Assembly: GCF_000179555.1 (NCBI RefSeq)
Contig: NZ_AECZ01000040.1
Span: 1 to 36,882, forward strand
Direction of reading: 5' to 3'
DNA from: Solidesulfovibrio fructosivorans JJ]
Lineage (GTDB): Bacteria; Desulfobacterota; Desulfovibrionia; Desulfovibrionales; Desulfovibrionaceae
DNA: 36,882 nucleotides
Shown piece by piece: positions 36,215 to 36,882 of this stretch; within the stretch, counting starts at the first letter, position 1; each line of letters begins with the position of its first letter. Below the pieces are notes generated by a model that was not told the DNA's origin, searched no databases, and saw only the letters and a list, made by a program, of their open reading frames with translations. The position numbers and the translations under genes were made by a program.

Positions 36215-36243
36215 TTGACAGCCGGAGGGGGGAGTTTTAGATA
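36215..36243 (+). promoter_or_regulatory. Tandem promoter 1
   Basis: TTGACA (perfect -35), 17-base spacer, TAGATA. It lacks the upstream A-tract of the other six but keeps their phase. Confidence 0.6.
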
Positions 36244-36316
36244 TTCTTTCCCGCACGACGCAAAGAGTGACGCTTTGGCGTCGATCCGGTGTCGGGCGGA
36301 ATTTGAAAAAAAGGTG

Positions 36317-36345
36317 TTGACGGTTCCCGGAAGGGGACGTAGAAG
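36317..36345 (+). promoter_or_regulatory. Tandem promoter 2
   Basis: TTGACG, 17-base spacer, TAGAAG, with an A7 tract immediately upstream resembling the proximal UP-element subsite. Confidence 0.75.
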
Positions 36346-36380
36346 CACCCTCCCACGTCACGGGCAACCGGGGACGCGGG

Positions 36381-36403
36381 CCGGGGGACGGACGGTTCTC
36401 CGG
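36381..36403 (+). repeat. Inter-promoter hairpin H1
   Basis: CCGGGGGAC, loop GGACG, GTTCTCCGG; all nine positions pair if G-U is allowed. The centre is 29 bases before the -35 box of promoter 3. Confidence 0.6.
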
Positions 36404-36420
36404 GGAGTTGAAAAAAAGTG

Positions 36421-36449
36421 TTGACGGCCCTGGCGACGGGGCATAGAAG
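36421..36449 (+). promoter_or_regulatory. Tandem promoter 3
   Basis: TTGACG, 17-base spacer, TAGAAG, preceded by AAAAAAAGTG, which fits the proximal UP subsite pattern A6-R-N-R exactly. Confidence 0.78.
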
Positions 36450-36482
36450 CACTCCTCCGCGAGACGGGAAACCGGAACGCGG

Positions 36483-36507
36483 CCCGGGAAACGAACGGTT
36501 TCCCGGG
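36483..36507 (+). repeat. Inter-promoter hairpin H2
   Basis: CCCGGGAAAC, loop GAACG, GTTTCCCGGG; a perfect 10-bp stem centred 29 bases before the -35 box of promoter 4. Confidence 0.7.
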
Positions 36508-36523
36508 AAGTTGAAAAAAGGTG

Positions 36524-36552
36524 TTGACGGCCCCGGCGACGGGGCGTAGAAA
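36524..36552 (+). promoter_or_regulatory. Tandem promoter 4
   Basis: TTGACG, 17-base spacer, TAGAAA, preceded by AAAAAAGGTG. Confidence 0.78.
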
Positions 36553-36585
36553 CACCCCTCCGCGTGACGGGAAACCGGAACGCGG

Positions 36586-36610
36586 CCCGGAAGACAAACG
36601 GTTTTCCGGG
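36586..36610 (+). repeat. Inter-promoter hairpin H3
   Basis: CCCGGAAGAC, loop AAACG, GTTTTCCGGG; ten pairs with one G-U, centred 30 bases before the -35 box of promoter 5. Confidence 0.7.
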
Positions 36611-36627
36611 TGACTTGAAAAAAAGTG

Positions 36628-36656
36628 TTGACGGGCCGGGAGCGAGCGGGTAAAGA
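36628..36656 (+). promoter_or_regulatory. Tandem promoter 5
   Basis: TTGACG, 17-base spacer, TAAAGA, preceded by AAAAAAAGTG. The segment after the -10 box diverges from the other units. Confidence 0.72.
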
Positions 36657-36686
36657 ATCCGACTCTGCTTCGGGAAGCCGGGCACG

Positions 36687-36710
36687 GTTCGAAAGCGCAA
36701 GCGATCGAAC
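36687..36710 (+). repeat. Inter-promoter hairpin H4
   Basis: GTTCGA pairs with TCGAAC around an inner GC-GCAA-GC tetraloop. The sequence is unrelated to H1-H3, but the position is the same (29-30 bases before the next -35 box). Confidence 0.55.
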
Positions 36711-36727
36711 GAAGTTGAAAAAAAGTG

Positions 36728-36756
36728 TTGACGGGCCGCGCGGGGATGCGTAGAAG
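36728..36756 (+). promoter_or_regulatory. Tandem promoter 6
   Basis: TTGACG, 17-base spacer, TAGAAG, preceded by AAAAAAAGTG. Confidence 0.78.
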
Positions 36757-36790
36757 CACTCCTCCGCGACGGGAAGCCGGACACGGCCGG

Positions 36791-36802
36791 GCCGCAAACG
36801 GC
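36791..36802 (+). repeat. Inter-promoter hairpin H5
   Basis: GCCG, loop CAAA, CGGC, extendable by GCC/GGC across a two-base bulge; centred about 30 bases before the -35 box of promoter 7. Confidence 0.5.
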
Positions 36803-36826
36803 GGCACGGAAAGTTGAAAAAAGATG

Positions 36827-36855
36827 TTGACACGGTGAGCGGACGGGAGTAACTA
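36827..36855 (+). promoter_or_regulatory. Tandem promoter 7
   Basis: TTGACA (perfect -35), 17-base spacer, TAACTA, preceded by AAAAAAGATG. It is the unit nearest the presumed downstream RNA gene, and the window ends 27 bases after it. Confidence 0.75.
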
Positions 36856-36882
36856 CCCGGGGCTCACGACGGTTCGCCGAAT

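Larger units (their letters stand above)
36215..36855 (+). repeat. Array of seven tandem promoters
   Basis: A direct repeat of about 100 bases, seven promoter units whose -35 boxes start at 36215, 36317, 36421, 36524, 36628, 36728 and 36827 (steps 102, 104, 103, 104, 100, 99). Every unit has a 17-base spacer. Units 2-7 share an A6-A7 tract before the -35 box, and units 2, 3, 4 and 6 share a C/T-rich segment after the -10 box. No gene lies within. It points out of the right edge, as expected for an rRNA or other stable-RNA operon leader. Confidence 0.85.

Noticed and set aside
35938-36240. 100-residue plus-strand frame upstream of flgE
   Set aside because: No ribosome binding site and random composition; it overlaps the flgE leader and the first promoter.
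36237-36833. Long open frame across the tandem promoter array (minus strand)
   Set aside because: It is low-complexity and repeats with the 100-base unit; promoter structure explains the region.
36301-36882. Repeats at the right edge as a CRISPR array
   Set aside because: The period is about 100 bases with diverged units and promoter boxes, not 25-40-base identical repeats with unique spacers.

Overview
This is a high-GC bacterial chromosome segment, about 37 kb, that reads as ordinary core genome with no insertion sequences, phage genes or CRISPR. The gene content points to a sulfate-reducing member of the Desulfovibrionales (a Desulfovibrio or Solidesulfovibrio relative). The adenylate kinase carries the Cys-X5-His-X15-Cys-X2-Cys metal site described for Desulfovibrio gigas, a siroheme gene sits with hemA and a CcsA/HemX-like gene, menaquinone is made by the futalosine route (mqnA), and a MotA/MotB flagellar motor is present. 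The assignment is inferred from gene content only; no rRNA lies in the window.

Layout. 1-7780 (+): leuD and leuB (leucine), an ABC-F ATPase and a MutT Nudix hydrolase (overlapping starts), metF, asd and a class IV aminotransferase. 7781-8320: a gene-free, highly structured stretch. 8321-11292 (-): a cyclic-nucleotide-binding/FliG-like fusion gene, motA and motB, probably one operon. 11424-13192 (+): a good sigma70-type promoter followed by pyrK and pyrD. 13206-14273 (-): corA. 14526-19278 (-): a MacA-like adaptor, a YbaK-like editing protein, a LolD/MacB-type ATPase and two FtsX-type permeases in one tight operon. 19375-20472 (-): mutY. 20613-24698 (+): a 1361-residue membrane protein of unknown function. 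24805-25545 (+): a 65-residue zinc-ribbon protein and an Rrf2/IscR-type regulator. 25633-31595 (-): a tetrapyrrole-led run (siroheme dehydrogenase, CcsA/HemX-like, hemA, an orphan Cys-rich protein, tilS, adk) and then, after a terminator, mqnA. 31683-34224 (+): two glycosyltransferases. 34380-35939 (-): the hook protein flgE with a possible sigma54 promoter.

The last 670 bases (36215-36855) hold the most striking structure. Seven tandem promoters point toward the right edge. Each has a TTGAC(A/G) -35 box, a spacer of exactly 17 bases and a TA-starting -10 box, and they repeat every 99-104 bases. Six have an A-tract just upstream of the -35 box, and the last five inter-promoter gaps carry a hairpin at a fixed offset. 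This layout strongly suggests the control region of a very highly expressed stable-RNA (probably rRNA) operon lying just outside the window.

Other points of interest are the CNB-FliG fusion next to motAB, and a family of five perfect or near-perfect intergenic palindromes whose half-sites each form a small terminator. Also notable are a MutY with an intact Nudix box, the YbaK gene inside an ABC export operon, and a hairpin covering the ribosome binding site of the small zinc-ribbon gene.
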